Positions 23,727-32,477 of a DNA stretch of 52,024 bases are shown here, in pieces (positions within the stretch are counted from its first letter, which is position 1; the number at the start of each line of letters is the position of its first letter). Where the stretch lies: the NCBI GenBank assembly GCA_964462865.1, contig CAYWZO010000006.1:1-52024 (forward strand). The letters run 5' to 3'. The translations under genes were made by a program, and so were the position numbers. This DNA is from Fen-1077 sp964462865. GTDB taxonomy: Bacteria; Chloroflexota; Dehalococcoidia; Dehalococcoidales; RBG-16-60-22. The notes beneath the pieces are model-generated. The model had not been told where the DNA came from and ran no database searches. It was given only the letters and a program-made list of their open reading frames with translations.

Positions 23727-24115
23727 CCTGACGCCTTCAGGCCAGAGTCCTGGCGGTTCAGCAGCGCCTTGATTCGGCGGGCCATCTCATCGGGTTCGAA
23801 CGGTTTGGTCAGAAAATCGCTGGCGCCGCATCGCATGGCGTCATGGTAGTTGGCGGCGCTGGCACTGAAGGTGATGACCGGAAGCTGGGTAAAACACCGC
23901 AGTTGTTTCAGCACCTCCAGGCCGTCCATGACGGGCATAATGATGTCAAGAAGCATAATGTCCGGGCAGGCCGTCTTCACCAGCTCCAGGGCCTCCTCGC
24001 CGGATAGCGTGGTCATCACCTCATAGCCGCGGAGCTTTAAATCAATCTCGATAAACCTTAGCACCTTCGGATGGTCATCGACCACCAGAACGCGTTGTCT
24101 GTGAGTAACATTCAT
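23723..24115 (-). CDS. Single-domain response regulator
   Basis: 130-residue CheY-like receiver with no output domain. The acidic pocket is VVDDH, the phospho-acceptor is in IMLLDIIMP (about Asp57), the switch Ser/Thr is in VITFSAS and the conserved Lys in LTKPFEP. ATG at 24115 is chosen over a TTG one codon earlier. It is convergent with the histidine kinase and overlaps its 3' end by four bases, so the pair is not one operon though they may be partners. Without an output domain it probably acts by protein contact or as a phosphate relay. Confidence 0.92.
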   Translation of the reverse strand: MNVTHRQRVLVVDDHPKVLRFIEIDLKLRGYEVMTTLSGEEALELVKTACPDIMLLDIIMPVMDGLEVLKQLRCFTQLPVITFSASAANYHDAMRCGASDFLTKPFEPDEMARRIKALLNRQDSGLKASG

Positions 24116-24349
24116 CAATCTTCGGCGGCTTTCCAGATTTTCTCTTCTTAACCACCCGGGTTTAAAGTAATTATACCTCCGGTGGCGTGCTAAAATAATA
24201 AAATTCAGATGAAAAATATTGAAAATATATTACATTTCACCTGTTTATAGCCCGTTTCAGGCGTGAAAGGAGGCAGGGTGGATTATTCGATAGGGAATAT
24301 GTGATAATCTAAGCTGAAGATTGACAGGCAGCCAGGAAAGGAGAACCAG

Positions 24350-24766
24350 ATGGCCGAAACCAAATACGAGAAGTATTTCACCAAGGAGCCGACGATTAAA
24401 GGCCCTTTTGGCCACCCCAAACTGCGTTACTACAGCGGCGACCGCGGCGGCGACATCAGCTTCGGGGTGCTGTGGAACTATATCACCGCCCCGTTCCGTA
24501 TGCCGGACGAGCCGCATACCCATCCTTTCGACGAGGTCTGGCTGTTTCTGGGCGGCGACCAGAGCAATATCAAGGACTTCCACGCCGAGGTGGAGGTCTA
24601 CCTGGGCAAGGAGCAGGAAAAACATATCATCAAGGAAATGACCGTGCTGGAAATCCCGCGCGGGCTGGTGCACTGCCCGCTCATCTTTAAAAAGGTGGAT
24701 AAGCCGATTCTCTTTGTAAATTTCCCGCTGACGCCGAAGTACGTGAAAAGCGATACAAAGAAATAA
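24350..24766 (+). CDS. Cupin-like protein, paralog of the gene at 13990
   Basis: 138-residue cupin-fold protein. The metal-site pattern is PHTHPFDEVWLFLGGD (about residues 55-70), with a later His in RGLVHCPLIF. It shares a family pattern with the product of 13990-14430 but is GC-rich like the core genome. AAAGGAG six bases before ATG fixes the start. Reaction unknown. It stands alone between the response regulator and the ABC-F gene. Confidence 0.8.
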   Translation: MAETKYEKYFTKEPTIKGPFGHPKLRYYSGDRGGDISFGVLWNYITAPFRMPDEPHTHPFDEVWLFLGGDQSNIKDFHAEVEVYLGKEQEKHIIKEMTVLEIPRGLVHCPLIFKKVDKPILFVNFPLTPKYVKSDTKK

Positions 24767-24776
24767 TGAGAACGGC

Positions 24777-24806
24777 CTGGATTCCCGGAGTATGCTCGAG
24801 AATGAC
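24777..24806 (+). repeat. Degenerate palindromic repeat copy
   Basis: CTGGATTCCCGGAGTATGCT followed by CGAGAATGACG resembles the arm of the repeat at 49956-50019 (GGATTCCCGCCTGCGCGGGA then ATGAC). It is a decayed half-copy. Confidence 0.4.
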
Positions 24807-24817
24807 GTTGTTAACTG

Positions 24818-26800
24818 TTACGCCAACCTCTCTCTTTCTGCCTGATACTCCCGCTCCATTCTCTCGGCCTCGGCGGTAAGCCTGTCCCATTCGTTAGTCA
24901 GCGACCGGATAGCCCCTTTTATGTTCACGTACTCGCGGTTGGTCTCCGACACCTTATTCCCGTCTTTATAGTGGTCGGGGTCAGCGAAGAACGCCTCGAT
25001 TTCCGTCAGGCGGGCTGTTAGTTTCGCCACATTAGCCTCAATTTCCGCGATGCGGCTTCTCACCGGTGTAATCCTCTGATAGTGCCGGTTGCGCAGCTCG
25101 CCTTCCAGAATCTTACGCTGGCGCTGCCGGTAACGCGCCTCGCTGGCCGGGGGCCCGCTTACTTTCAAGCTCGCCGGAGTCTCTATGACCGCCTTCAGTG
25201 CCGATTCCTTCCGGTCGAGAAAATCATCGTAGTTGCCGGGGAAAACATCGAGTTGGCCGTCCCTGATTTCGATGATTTTATTGGCTACCTCCCTGATGAG
25301 CGTGCGGTCGTGGGTGATGAAACAGAGCGTCCCTTTATAGGCCTCTAAAGCGTCGGTCAGTATCTCACGGGAGGGAATATCGAGGTGATTGGTGGGCTCG
25401 TCCATAAGGATGAAGCTGGCGGGGCGGGTCAGCATCCGGGCGATGGCCAGCCGGGTCTTTTCCCCGCCGGAAAGCACCGCCACCTTTTTCAGGACGTCGT
25501 CGCCGCTGAAGAGGAACGCCCCGAGGAGGCCCCGTAACCGCTGCTCTGCCTCGTCCGGCGCCACCTGCCGCAACTCCACGATGACGGTGTTTGGCGGATT
25601 GAGCAGCTCGATATAGTACTGGGCGAAAAAGGCTGTGGTCACGTTATGGCCGGTGACGCGTTCGCCTTTCTCAAAGGGGAGCACACCGGCCAGGATTTTC
25701 AGGAGCGTCGTCTTGCCGGCGCCGTTGGGCCCCACCAGCGCCACGCGGTCGCCCCGGTTGAGGACGAGGTTAAGGTCGCGGTAGACGACTTTAGAATCGT
25801 ATGACTTGGCGATGTTTTGCAGCGTCATCACGATTTCACCGCTGCGCTTCGGCTCCGGGAAGGAGAATTTTATCTTCCTGGTCGCCCGCGGCACGACGAT
25901 GCGCTCCATCCTGGCGAGCTTCTTGATGCGGCTCTGCACCTGGGTCGCTTTGGTGTTCTTGGCGCGGAACCGCTCGATGAAGCGCATCTCTTTTTTTATC
26001 TTTTGCTCCTGCCGCCGGGCCGTGGCCTGCCTGATTTCCAGCTCTTTCTCCCGGGCGACCATATAGCCGTCGTAGTTGCCGTGGAAGAAGACGACGTCTT
26101 CGTTCTCGATGGCGATTATCTTTCTGGCCACGTTGTTCAAAAAGGCGCGGTCGTGGGAGGTGACGAGCACCGCCCCGTGATAGCCTTTTAAATAGCTCTC
26201 GAACCACTTCGTCGTCTCCAGGTCGAGGTGATTGGTCGGCTCATCGAGGATAAGCAGGTCGGGGTTCAGGAACAACAGCTTGGCCAGCTCAATGCGCGTC
26301 AGCCAGCCGCCGCTGAACTCGGACAGCGGCCGCAGGAAATCGGACTCGGCGAAGCCCAGCCCGGAGAGGATAATGCGGGCCTCGTGCTCGGCATTGTAGC
26401 CGCCGGAAGACTCGAAGGCATGCTGGAGCTCGCCCAGCTCGCGGAGCATCGCCGCGATTTCTTCCCCGTCCTTTTCTTCGGCCAGGTCGGCCTGGAGCAC
26501 CTGGATTTTATGCGCCAGGCCGGTGATGCCGGCCGAGGAACGAGTAACCTCGTCCAGCAGCCGGCGCCCCGCCTGGGGTTCGATGTCCTGCCGCAGATAG
26601 CCGATGGTCGTACCCCGGCGCACCGCCACACTGCCGGTGTCCGGGCTGATATTGCCGCAGATAATCTCGAACAGCGTGGTCTTGCCGGTGCCGTTCTGGC
26701 CGATAACGGCGATGCGGTCCTTCATACCGACGTTGAAGGTAACGCTACTGAATAGCGGCCGGGCCTGGTAAGACTTGGAGATATTAGTTATATTGAGCAT
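24818..26800 (-). CDS. ABC-F family ATPase
   Basis: 660-residue protein with two ABC ATPase domains and no membrane part, the ABC-F layout of translation factors and antibiotic-protection proteins acting at the ribosome. Domain 1: Walker A GQNGTGKTT, signature EFSGGWLTRIELAKLL, Walker B LLILDEPTNHLD. Domain 2: GPNGAGKTT, LSGGEKTRLAIARML, FILMDEPTNHLD. The linker between them is charged (about residues 240-320). The C-terminal 100 residues form a coiled coil, as in Uup/YdiF-type members. Subfamily role is not assignable by eye. Confidence 0.93.
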   Translation of the reverse strand: MLNITNISKSYQARPLFSSVTFNVGMKDRIAVIGQNGTGKTTLFEIICGNISPDTGSVAVRRGTTIGYLRQDIEPQAGRRLLDEVTRSSAGITGLAHKIQVLQADLAEEKDGEEIAAMLRELGELQHAFESSGGYNAEHEARIILSGLGFAESDFLRPLSEFSGGWLTRIELAKLLFLNPDLLILDEPTNHLDLETTKWFESYLKGYHGAVLVTSHDRAFLNNVARKIIAIENEDVVFFHGNYDGYMVAREKELEIRQATARRQEQKIKKEMRFIERFRAKNTKATQVQSRIKKLARMERIVVPRATRKIKFSFPEPKRSGEIVMTLQNIAKSYDSKVVYRDLNLVLNRGDRVALVGPNGAGKTTLLKILAGVLPFEKGERVTGHNVTTAFFAQYYIELLNPPNTVIVELRQVAPDEAEQRLRGLLGAFLFSGDDVLKKVAVLSGGEKTRLAIARMLTRPASFILMDEPTNHLDIPSREILTDALEAYKGTLCFITHDRTLIREVANKIIEIRDGQLDVFPGNYDDFLDRKESALKAVIETPASLKVSGPPASEARYRQRQRKILEGELRNRHYQRITPVRSRIAEIEANVAKLTARLTEIEAFFADPDHYKDGNKVSETNREYVNIKGAIRSLTNEWDRLTAEAERMEREYQAERERLA

Positions 26801-26971
26801 GGCTAACCATCACCCACAATTATACAAGGAATAACTTACCAGGGCGAGCCTGCTGGACTATTCGCCCCGTTTGCACCATAATATGCACCAGGAAGTCAGC
26901 CCTGATATTCCAAAAAGAAGTAATCTGGTATCTGGGACCTGGATTTTAGAGTCTGAACAACGGAGGTGCCT

Positions 26972-27412
26972 ATGCTCGTCGTCACCAGGAGAGTCAACGT
27001 GGATACCAACGCTGCCCGGGAAGAACATTATGTCGCCGTCATTAACATCACGCCGCAAATCCATCAGCAGGCGGCGGAGACATTCGTTACCAATGGCACC
27101 GTGACCATTTTTCTCCCGGGCACCACGGCCGCTATCACCACCATCGAACTGGAAGAAGGGCTGGTCTCTGACTTCCAGAAGATGTGGGCCAGAATCGTGC
27201 CCCGGGACATCGTCTACAAGCACAAGTTCATGTGGGAAGAAAACAACGGCTTCTCCCATGTACGCGCCTCACTGATGGGCCCATCTCTGGTTGTCCCCCT
27301 GGTCAATAAAAGGCTGGTGCTCGGCCAGTTCCAGCAGGTGGTGCTGGTGGAGTTCGATAACCGGGCCAGGAGCCGGCAGGTAGTCCTGCAGTTCATGGGC
27401 GAACAGGCATAG
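26972..27412 (+). CDS. yjbQ: YjbQ/UPF0047 family protein
   Basis: 146-residue protein of the YjbQ family, sometimes annotated as a secondary thiamine-phosphate synthase. The signature is complete: GTVTIFLPGTTAAITTIE, HKFMWEENNGFSHVRASLMG, SLVVPLVNKRLVLGQFQQVV and the closing EFDNRARSRQV. His residues in HKFM and SHVRA are likely functional. The ATG at 26972 is chosen because GGAGG lies five bases upstream; a GTG two codons earlier overlaps that site. Physiological role is not settled. Confidence 0.92.
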   Translation: MLVVTRRVNVDTNAAREEHYVAVINITPQIHQQAAETFVTNGTVTIFLPGTTAAITTIELEEGLVSDFQKMWARIVPRDIVYKHKFMWEENNGFSHVRASLMGPSLVVPLVNKRLVLGQFQQVVLVEFDNRARSRQVVLQFMGEQA

Positions 27413-27510
27413 ACACCGGGAGATATTCACCCGCGGGTATATTTGACATCGGATAGCAATTCAATTACAATAACCAGACTGAAAAATGATTACGGAGGAG
27501 GGGCGAAGCG

Positions 27511-27990
27511 ATGCTGAACGGTCAGGTGGAAGTCCTGTTCTTCGATAACTGGGCGTGGTTATTTTTTATCGGCGCCGGGCTGGTCATGATTATCCTGGAG
27601 CTCTTCCTGGGAATCGATACCGGGCTCGACCTGGTATTCATCGGCACGGCCTTCGTCATCGGCGGGCTGATAACGCTCACGATGCAGTCCTGGGTCTGGA
27701 CGGCCATCGTCAGCGGCATCATCTGCGTGCTTTACGTGATCATCGGGCGCCGCTACATCCACCGCAAGACGGCCGTGAAAAGTGAAAAAACCAATATCGA
27801 TACGATTGTCGGTAAAACCGGCATCGTCGAGCAGGACATCGCCGCCGATAAAGAAGGCATGGTCAAGGTAGGCTATGAACAGTGGCGGGCACGCTCTGAC
27901 GAGGCCATCAAGACCGGCGAGGAAATAACCGTTACCGGCGTCAGCGGCGTGACCTTAAGCGTTAAAAAGACAGAAAGGAGTAAACCATAA
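27511..27990 (+). CDS. NfeD family membrane protein
   Basis: 159-residue short NfeD protein. Hydrophobic segments occupy about residues 14-33 and 40-75, and the C-terminal soluble domain (about 95-155) has the OB-like NfeD pattern with VGKTGIVEQDI and GEEITVTGVSGVTLSV. NfeD proteins partner SPFH proteins at membrane microdomains. It sits one base ahead of the SPFH gene, a strong sign of joint function. A GGAGGAGGGG ribosome site supports the start. Confidence 0.92.
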   Translation: MLNGQVEVLFFDNWAWLFFIGAGLVMIILELFLGIDTGLDLVFIGTAFVIGGLITLTMQSWVWTAIVSGIICVLYVIIGRRYIHRKTAVKSEKTNIDTIVGKTGIVEQDIAADKEGMVKVGYEQWRARSDEAIKTGEEITVTGVSGVTLSVKKTERSKP

Positions 27991-27991
27991 A

Positions 27992-28891
27992 ATGAGCGCA
28001 GGTCTGATTGTCGTCATCGTAATCCTGGTCGTCCTTTTCGTCGTCACCCTGGCCAAGTCCATCGTCATCATCCACCAGGCCGAGAAAGGGCTGATAGAGA
28101 GGTTCGGGCGGTACAAGGAGACCCTGGAGCCGGGGCTCCGTTTCGTCATCCCGTTCATGGACCGGATGGCGGCCCGGATTGATATGAGGGAAACGGTGCT
28201 GGACGTGGAGCCGCAGGCGGTCATCACCAAGGATAATGTCGGCGTCACCGTGGACGCCGTGGTCTATTATTTCTGCACGGATGCCAAGGCCGTCCGGTAC
28301 GAAGTCGCCAACTTCTACATCGCCGTGAGCAAGCTGGCCCAGACCAATTTAAGAAACCTGGTCGGCGATATGACCCTTGATGAAACTTTAGCTTCGAGAG
28401 AACGCATCAACTCATCGCTGCGGATAACCCTAGACGAGGCCACCGACAAATGGGGCGTGAAGGTCACCCGGGTGGAGGTCAAGGCCATCGAGCCGCCCAA
28501 AGACATCACCGATGCCATGAGCAAACAGATGAAGGCGGAACGGGAAAAGCGGGCCACCATCCTGGAGGCAGAGGCCTATAAGCAGAAACAGATTCTGGAG
28601 GCCGAGGGCGATAAACAGAACGCCATCCTGGTGGCCGAGGGCGATAAGCAGGCGGCCATCCTGCGGGCGGAGGGCGAGGCCAAAGCCATCGAGAACGTTT
28701 CCACGGCGGCGGACAGGTACTTCGTGGGCAATGCGCAGCTCCTGAAGCAGCTTGAGGTTACACAGGCGTCTTTGCAGGACAACTCCAAACTGGTGGTGTC
28801 CGACCAGTCCAAACTGATTAACGTGCTGGGGCTGGGGGAGGCAATGAGGCCACCGACGAAGCCGATGCCGCCGGACATGAAGAAGTCCTGA
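27992..28891 (+). CDS. SPFH/Band 7 (stomatin-like) protein
   Basis: 299-residue slipin/QmcA-type protein. One N-terminal membrane helix (about 4-22) is followed by the Band 7 domain beginning IIHQAEKGLIERFGRY and including RETVLDVEPQAVITKDNV. A long Ala/Glu/Lys helix with near-repeats ILEAEGDKQ, ILVAEGDKQ and ILRAEGEAK (about residues 190-230) is the oligomerising coiled coil. It scaffolds membrane domains and may present proteins to peptidases. It forms an operon with the nfeD-like gene upstream. No FtsH or ClpP-type peptidase is adjacent. Confidence 0.93.
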   Translation: MSAGLIVVIVILVVLFVVTLAKSIVIIHQAEKGLIERFGRYKETLEPGLRFVIPFMDRMAARIDMRETVLDVEPQAVITKDNVGVTVDAVVYYFCTDAKAVRYEVANFYIAVSKLAQTNLRNLVGDMTLDETLASRERINSSLRITLDEATDKWGVKVTRVEVKAIEPPKDITDAMSKQMKAEREKRATILEAEAYKQKQILEAEGDKQNAILVAEGDKQAAILRAEGEAKAIENVSTAADRYFVGNAQLLKQLEVTQASLQDNSKLVVSDQSKLINVLGLGEAMRPPTKPMPPDMKKS

Positions 28892-28957
28892 AAGGGAAGA
28901 ATATTCAGAGGCTGTCCTGAAAACGTCGTTCCGCAGACGATGCTATTCCAGACGCGA

Positions 28958-29620
28958 CTAGATACCTAAGAGAGCGGCGCGCAGGGCTTCTTTTGATTCC
29001 GGCGTGGTCACCGCTATTATCTGGTCGCCGGCCAGCAGCACGGTACTGGCGGTGGGCACGTGGGCGTTGCCATGGCCGGGTATGATGAGCGCCAGCTTGC
29101 TTTCCTTAGGTAAGGAAAGTTCTTTGACTGTTTTGCCCACGGTGCTGGAACCGGGCGTAATCTTGACATCCACGATGACCAGACCCTTTTCGTCGATAGT
29201 CAACAGCTGCGTGACCGGGTGCGTCGGTACCTCGCGCTCAATTGCTTCCAGGATAAGGTCGGTGGAATTTACCGTCACATCCACGCCGAGCTTTTTAAAG
29301 AGGGCGGCATTCTGCGGATTGCGTATCCGGGCGATGGTGCGGGGCACGTTATGCTTGTGTTTGGCCACCTGGCAGGCGACCAGGTTGTCTTCGTCGTCCC
29401 CGGTGACGGCCACCACCATGTCCGCCCGCCCGGTGCCGACCTCGGCCAGGGTGGCCGCCTCGCAGCCATCGCCGCGGAAGCAGACACTGCCGAGCTCGTC
29501 AGTAATGGTCTTGCAGATACGGGAGTCCTTTTCCAGCACGAGCACCTCGTGTCCCTCGTTCAGCAACGCCTTGAGCAGGTTATAACCCGAACGACCACCG
29601 CCGACAATGATAATATACAT
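28958..29620 (-). CDS. TrkA-type RCK protein, N and C domains
   Basis: 220-residue cytoplasmic gating subunit of a K+ transport system. The Rossmann RCK_N domain begins IIIVGGGRSGYNLL and ends near residue 130, with the acidic ribose-binding end LVLEKD. RCK_C covers about 140-220 (VDVKITPGSSTVGKTVKEL, AGDQIIAVTTPE). It binds NAD(H) or nucleotides to control a partner channel. No TrkH/KtrB is present; the nearby APC permease is the only candidate membrane partner. Pairs with the RCK_N-only gene 9 bases upstream. Confidence 0.9.
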   Translation of the reverse strand: MYIIIVGGGRSGYNLLKALLNEGHEVLVLEKDSRICKTITDELGSVCFRGDGCEAATLAEVGTGRADMVVAVTGDDEDNLVACQVAKHKHNVPRTIARIRNPQNAALFKKLGVDVTVNSTDLILEAIEREVPTHPVTQLLTIDEKGLVIVDVKITPGSSTVGKTVKELSLPKESKLALIIPGHGNAHVPTASTVLLAGDQIIAVTTPESKEALRAALLGI

Positions 29621-29629
29621 AAATATATA

Positions 29630-30028
29630 TCAGCCTTCTATCTTTTCCTTGAGCAATTGGGCGAATACCTTGGTGGGACTAATCGTCTCCAGGCCAAGGG
29701 CGGCGTACATTTCCTCCCGCAGCGGGTCGTAAATACGGCAGATGACCCGGGGTACGTTGAAGACTTGCTTGGCAATCTGGCATGACATGACGTTGCGGTT
29801 ATCGCCCTGGGTCAGCGCCACGAAGATGTCCGCGCCTTCGATGCCGGCCCTTTTCAGGGCTTCCTGGTTGATACCGTTCCCGAAAAGGGCCGTACCGCTG
29901 AAAGAGGGCGGCAACCTGCGGAAACTGTAGGTATCAATGTCCATGATGGTAACCTCGTGGCCCGCGGTATCCAGTAACGATGCCAGCCTGGCCCCCACAC
30001 GCCCGCATCCCATGATTAATATTTTCAT
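29630..30028 (-). CDS. TrkA N-domain (RCK_N) only protein
   Basis: 132-residue RCK_N domain without RCK_C. The nucleotide-binding loop is ILIMGCGRVGARLASLL (from residue 3) with the acidic strand end MDIDTY. It stops after the Rossmann fold (LKEKIEG), so it lacks the ligand-binding C domain of complete TrkA. It probably forms mixed oligomers with the 220-residue protein downstream. Confidence 0.88.
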   Translation of the reverse strand: MKILIMGCGRVGARLASLLDTAGHEVTIMDIDTYSFRRLPPSFSGTALFGNGINQEALKRAGIEGADIFVALTQGDNRNVMSCQIAKQVFNVPRVICRIYDPLREEMYAALGLETISPTKVFAQLLKEKIEG

Positions 30029-30057
30029 ACGGAATAACCTGATGCTGTGTTATTTTA

Positions 30058-30486
30058 CTACTGCTGGTAGAGTATAACCGGACACGGGGAATTTTTCAAG
30101 ACGTAAGGCACGACGTTACCCAGGCTGAACTGCCCGAACAGTCTTTTATAGGTAATGCCCATCAGGATAAGGTTGACCCCCCTTTCCACAGCCTCATCCA
30201 CGATGGCCGGGCCGACCTCCCGTGCCTGGAGGATATCCGTCTCGACCTCAAACTCCTCTTCCTCGGCGATATTCTGGACCCGGTCGAGTACATCCTCGGC
30301 TTTTTTTATCTCGGAGTCGATTTCGGCATCCAGGGGCAGGGCCCGCTTGATGGCCACCACGGAGACCGCCCAGATTTTGGCCCTTTCCTTTTCCTTATCC
30401 CTCCTGGCCAGCCGGCCGGCCAGCTTGATGGTCTCCCAGTCCGCCTGGTTCCCCGCCACAGGCACCAGAATCTTGTTAAACTCCAT
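30058..30486 (-). CDS. Universal stress protein (UspA family)
   Basis: 142-residue single Usp domain. It begins FNKILVPVAGN and ends VLKNSPCPVILYQQ, as in UspA proteins. The ATP-binding loop is altered: LILMGITYKRLFGQFSLGNV replaces the usual GxxGxxxxxxxxxGS/T pattern, so nucleotide binding may be lost. It sits between an APC permease gene and two RCK genes, on the same strand. In many archaeal and some bacterial APC permeases a Usp domain is fused to the transporter, which suggests this one regulates the neighbouring permease. Confidence 0.88.
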   Translation of the reverse strand: MEFNKILVPVAGNQADWETIKLAGRLARRDKEKERAKIWAVSVVAIKRALPLDAEIDSEIKKAEDVLDRVQNIAEEEEFEVETDILQAREVGPAIVDEAVERGVNLILMGITYKRLFGQFSLGNVVPYVLKNSPCPVILYQQ

Positions 30487-30562
30487 TACCCGTTATACCC
30501 TCACCAATAAGACTAGGGCTATTATAACCTTAACATCAATAATCTACAACCCCCCGCTACTT

Positions 30563-32023
30563 TTACCGTTCCACCTGCCAGTCAGGGGATTTTCCACGCG
30601 TCCGGCGGAACAGGTAGTAAATCAGTATACCGCCGGCCATCCAGGCCAGGCCCGCCCAGCGGCTGAAGGGCTGCGTAACCATGACCACGATCCATATCCC
30701 GGCATTTGAAAGCAGGCCCAGGAGGGAAATCAACGGTAATTCCCTGCCCTTGACCCGGATGTTCCACCCCAGTTTAAATGGACGGGGCATCTCCGGTTTT
30801 TTTATCCTCAAGCTGATAATGGCCGCGTGGGCGAAGGCAAAACATAACAGCGAGCCGAAGACATACAGAGCGCCGAGGTCGGCAAAGAAACCCGGGCTGG
30901 ACAAGCCCGGAATAAGCATAACGATGGCGATGGCGCAAAACAGAATAATCGCGATATAGGGGGTCCGGAAGCGGGGATGGACGCGGCCAAGAGTCGCCGG
31001 GAGCTGCTTGTGGGCCGAAAAGTTATAAGTGAGGCGTGAAATACCGAGTAGTCCGGCATTGGTAGCCGTCAGCAGGATGCTGGCGGCCAGCACCGCCACC
31101 AGCGGGGCGAAGATATCCCGTAACAGTGGCGAGGGGAGGTTGGCGGCAATACCCGCCACCGGGTCTCGCGCCCAGCCGTTAACCGGGTCGCCGAGCACCT
31201 GGGGCGTCATGGCCGAAAGGGCCACGATGGAAATTCCGGCAAAGAGGATAAGGACAACCACAATCATCAGAATATAGGCCTGGGGTATTCTTTCGGCCGG
31301 GCGGCGGGTCTCTTCGGCCAGCTGGGAGACAGTCTCCACGCCGGTAAAACACAGCGCGGCGATGGCAATCCCCATCACCAGGTTCGGCGTGGACGGCCAG
31401 TTACCGGCACCGAACATGTTCTGCACCAGCACCCCGGGATTGACCCTCAATATCAGCACCATTCCTAAAATCACGATGGCTACCTGCGTGGCGATATCGA
31501 CGATGATAAAAAATATATTCAGCCTTGACGATTCTCTGACGCCCAGAACGTTGATAACCATGAGAAAGGCCACAATCGCTATAGCAGTAACCGTGCCGAC
31601 CGTTGGCTCATTCAATACCGGCCAGAAGTAAGAAAGGTACGGAGGAATGGTATAAGCCGAGATAGCCATGGTAACGATGTAGCTCAACATCAGGGCCCAG
31701 CCGGCGATAAAGCCGACAAAATTACTGATGCCGTGCCGGGCAAAGCTGGCCGAACCGCCCCCCTCGGGTATCATGGCCGCCCCTTCGGCATAGGTCAGGG
31801 CATTGAAGATGTAGATAATACCGGCGGCGGCCAGGGCAATCGGCGTGGCCCCGAGGGCCACCAAGGCCACGATTCCCAGGGCGTAATAAATGGAAGAGCC
31901 AACATTGCCGTAGCCGGCGCTAAAAAGGGCGGGGATGCCGAGCACCCTTTTCAAATGGAAACGCTTGATTCTCCGTGGGCGGAAGACTCTATCACCGGGC
32001 TTAACAGGCAGAGTATTAGACAT
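30563..32023 (-). CDS. APC superfamily permease
   Basis: 486-residue transporter with about 12 membrane helices of the amino acid-polyamine-cation superfamily. The first helix motif is SAGYGNVGSSIYYALGI (about residues 34-50), and TGVETVSQLAEETRRP marks the conserved cytoplasmic end of helix 6. The N-terminal lead is basic. The substrate could be amino acids or, given the Usp and RCK genes next to it, potassium as in KimA. This is a context-based suggestion, not a residue-level assignment. First gene of the four-gene minus-strand block. Confidence 0.88.
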   Translation of the reverse strand: MSNTLPVKPGDRVFRPRRIKRFHLKRVLGIPALFSAGYGNVGSSIYYALGIVALVALGATPIALAAAGIIYIFNALTYAEGAAMIPEGGGSASFARHGISNFVGFIAGWALMLSYIVTMAISAYTIPPYLSYFWPVLNEPTVGTVTAIAIVAFLMVINVLGVRESSRLNIFFIIVDIATQVAIVILGMVLILRVNPGVLVQNMFGAGNWPSTPNLVMGIAIAALCFTGVETVSQLAEETRRPAERIPQAYILMIVVVLILFAGISIVALSAMTPQVLGDPVNGWARDPVAGIAANLPSPLLRDIFAPLVAVLAASILLTATNAGLLGISRLTYNFSAHKQLPATLGRVHPRFRTPYIAIILFCAIAIVMLIPGLSSPGFFADLGALYVFGSLLCFAFAHAAIISLRIKKPEMPRPFKLGWNIRVKGRELPLISLLGLLSNAGIWIVVMVTQPFSRWAGLAWMAGGILIYYLFRRTRGKSPDWQVER

Positions 32024-32105
32024 TGTTAATCACTCAATAGTTCCCATTATTTTATCATAACCCGTCCAGATTTCATAAATAATAAATATTTAAACAATAA
32101 TATAC

Positions 32106-32134
32106 TTGACAAATGGCATAATAATTACTATAAT
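32106..32134 (+). promoter_or_regulatory. Consensus sigma70 promoter with CAAATGGCAT repeats
   Basis: TTGACA (32106-32111) and TATAAT (32129-32134) are both perfect, with a 17-base spacer. CAAATGGCAT occurs twice, beginning at 32110 and 32140, three helical turns apart: once just inside the -35 edge and once at the predicted transcription start. The pair looks like an operator for autoregulation by the HTH protein encoded next. Confidence 0.75.
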
Positions 32135-32169
32135 GTAGCCAAATGGCATTTTTTACGTACGGCGGTACT

Positions 32170-32451
32170 ATGATTATCAGGACAAGGGTCTTCGACATTG
32201 CTAATAACAGGTTCCAGAACCTTTCGGAGCTGGCCAAAGCCATGGGTATATCGGTCAGCCAGGTGTACCGGGTCCGCGAGGGTAAAAGGGGCATCAACGA
32301 AAAATTCATCGTGGGAGCCAAAATGGCCTTCCCGGATTTGAGGCTTGACGAGCTTTTTTATTTCAACAGCGACCGTTCCCCGGAAAGGGTAAGTGGAAAG
32401 TCCGAAGACCGGCCCCACCGGAGTATCCAGGAAACGGTGCCACAGCGCTGA
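32170..32451 (+). CDS. Small HTH regulator
   Basis: 93-residue XRE-like helix-turn-helix protein. The HTH runs NLSELAKAMGISVSQVYRVR (about residues 15-34), followed by EGKRGINEKFIVGAKMAFPD. The last 30 residues are polar and basic. I choose ATG 32170 (MIIRTRV) because the conserved part begins there. An ATG at 32143 is in frame and would give an almost leaderless mRNA, eight bases after the -10. It is the only plus-strand gene between the APC block and def, and may repress its own strong promoter. Confidence 0.78.
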   Translation: MIIRTRVFDIANNRFQNLSELAKAMGISVSQVYRVREGKRGINEKFIVGAKMAFPDLRLDELFYFNSDRSPERVSGKSEDRPHRSIQETVPQR

Positions 32452-32477
32452 CGGGCAACCGGCTTTGAAGCCAGCGA

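Noticed and set aside
28560..28700. DNA repeats in the SPFH gene as a possible repeat array
   Set aside because: They encode the heptad-like ILEAEGDKQ protein repeats and have no spacer structure. No CRISPR array was seen anywhere in the window.
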